Assembly (NCBI RefSeq): GCF_001636845.1
Contig: NZ_LITT01000023.1
Span: 186,001-250,000, forward strand
Source of the DNA: Clostridium ljungdahlii
GTDB lineage: Bacteria > Bacillota > Clostridia > Clostridiales > Clostridiaceae
Direction: 5' to 3'
Length of the DNA: 64,000 bases
This document shows, piece by piece, positions 63,256 through 64,000 of the stretch. Every line of letters begins with the position of its first letter. The stretch's first letter is position 1. Position numbers and translations under genes: made by a program. The notes under the pieces were generated by a model, which was not told the origin of the DNA, searched no databases, and saw only the letters and a list, made by a program, of their open reading frames with translations.

Positions 63256-63328
63256 ATTCTTTCGGAGGGGAAGATATTGATATTTTAAGCTGTTTATAAT
63301 TAAAAGTAAACGGTTATATTGATATGAG

Positions 63329-63351
63329 AGAACCCTAGCGGTTCTTTTTTA
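63329..63351 (+). terminator. Terminator, expression platform of cobalamin riboswitch
   Basis: AGAACC (63329-63334) and GGTTCT (63340-63345) with a 5-base loop, followed by TTTTTT. It lies about 75 bases after the aptamer and is the likely OFF structure. Confidence 0.7.
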
Positions 63352-63386
63352 GTTTATTAGTCATATATAAATTATGCTATATAGGA

Positions 63387-63410
63387 GGCCTTTGAAAGAA
63401 GGCCATTTTT
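63387..63410 (+). terminator. Second hairpin before chemoreceptor
   Basis: GGCCTT (63387-63392) pairs with AAGGCC (63399-63404), then ATTTTT. TATAGGAGG just before it resembles a ribosome binding site, so this may be a relic of a short leader or of a deleted gene. Confidence 0.5.
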
Positions 63411-63592
63411 ATTATATTAGATAGGATTTTATCTCATAAACGTAGAAAAAAGTATCAAAATGAAATAAAATTTGTATCAATTTGATATTTATTTCAAGGA
63501 AATATTTAAAAAAGTATGGAATAAAAATTGCTTTATATAAATACACAGAAAAAATTCAATAATTAACTATGTTAAAAAGGGGACAGATGACA

Positions 63593-64000
63593 ATGAATAT
63601 TTTTAAAGATATGAAAGTAAAAACTAAGTTAGTGGGTACATTTTTATGTATTATTATATTAATAGGCATAATAGCAGGCGTAGGACTAAAAAATTTAAGC
63701 AATACGACTTTAAGCTGTGATAATATGTATAATAGTAATTTGATATCTGTTGATCTAATACATAGTGTAAAAGAAAATTTATTAAATATAGGTTTGGATA
63801 TGTCTGAATTAATAAATGAAAAAGATAAAGGTAAAGCATCTCGTCTTATAGATAGTATTCATAAATATCAAGAAAATGACAATAAGTTACTATATGAATA
63901 TAACAATACGGACGGCGGTTCAGATGACTGGCTTGAGGGAGAAGAGCAAGTATATAACAAATTTATAAATCAATTAAATGGATATAGAAAAAGTAGGGAA
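63593..64000 (+). CDS. Methyl-accepting chemotaxis protein, N-terminal part (cut by window end)
   Basis: The frame runs open to the end of the window: 136 codons starting MNIFKDMKVKTKLVGTFLCI, a first membrane helix about 12-32, then a helical extracellular segment like the 4HB sensors at 7560 and 11204. AAGGGGA (63577-63583) suits ATG 63593; ATG 63587 is also in frame. The HAMP and signalling domains would lie outside. It is the first gene after the cobalamin riboswitch. Confidence 0.8.
   Translation, partial: MNIFKDMKVKTKLVGTFLCIIILIGIIAGVGLKNLSNTTLSCDNMYNSNLISVDLIHSVKENLLNIGLDMSELINEKDKGKASRLIDSIHKYQENDNKLLYEYNNTDGGSDDWLEGEEQVYNKFINQLNGYRKSRE

Noticed and set aside
63120-63260. tRNA-like cloverleaf
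   Set aside because: The conserved blocks fit the cobalamin riboswitch and lack T-loop and anticodon features.

Overview
The window is low-GC (roughly 30%) DNA with strong AGGAGG-type ribosome binding sites, many short intergenic hairpin terminators and gene families typical of Clostridium sensu stricto: clostridial chemoreceptors, citrate fermentation genes, DUF6429/DUF3870 proteins, an XrtG exosortase locus and a collagen-like surface protein. I cannot name the species from sequence alone. No rRNA, tRNA, CRISPR array or intact insertion sequence was seen.

Layout. 1-3.1 kb: a TetR repressor with tandem operators, followed one base later by a PEP-synthase/rifampicin-phosphotransferase-like enzyme. 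3.4-7.2 kb: small proteins (a probably truncated DUF1097, DUF6429, a SWIM-protein remnant, YkuS), lactate permease and hemerythrin. 7.5-12.9 kb: two paralogous 570-residue chemoreceptors around DUF3870 and an EamA exporter; the second receptor lies behind a c-di-GMP-II riboswitch. 13.0-21.4 kb: an XrtG/Firmicu-CTERM exosortase locus with two glycosyltransferases, a giant membrane protein carrying a dead 6-pyruvoyl-tetrahydropterin-synthase-like domain, a second such domain as a free protein, and a degenerate GGDEF membrane protein. 21.4-28.3 kb: a Cache-type chemoreceptor, amtB-glnK, then a second c-di-GMP-II riboswitch in front of CheY-like, CheC-like and active diguanylate cyclase genes. 28.7-39.5 kb: rRNA methyltransferase, TetR-controlled RND efflux pair, DbpA-type helicase, dGTPase with a start problem, and a manganese (yybP-ykoY) riboswitch in front of a CaCA-type antiporter. 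39.7-51.4 kb: Lrp regulator, malic enzyme, aspartase, 2-hydroxycarboxylate transporter, citrate lyase citDEF, a CitA/CitB-type two-component system and an APC permease. 51.7-57.4 kb: soluble chemoreceptor, ECF sigma/anti-sigma operon with two membrane proteins, a condensation-like acyltransferase and a HAD phosphatase. 57.6-64 kb: collagen-like protein, decayed IS200-type transposase, AraC regulator with a dapA-like gene and a dicarboxylate/amino-acid symporter, and a cobalamin riboswitch lying upstream of a chemoreceptor cut by the window end.

Themes. (1) c-di-GMP: two riboswitches that look like ON switches, one of them commanding an operon that makes c-di-GMP, plus a catalytically dead GGDEF protein in the exosortase locus. 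(2) Chemotaxis: five receptors, two of which sit directly or more loosely behind riboswitches. (3) Organic-acid catabolism: citrate, malate, aspartate and lactate uptake or breakdown. (4) Several families of non-coding repeats: a MITE-like palindromic element (three copies and a solo end), a structured repeat (two full copies and one hairpin), and a 246-bp foldback element.

All calls come from reading the sequence and remembered family signatures; no database search was run.
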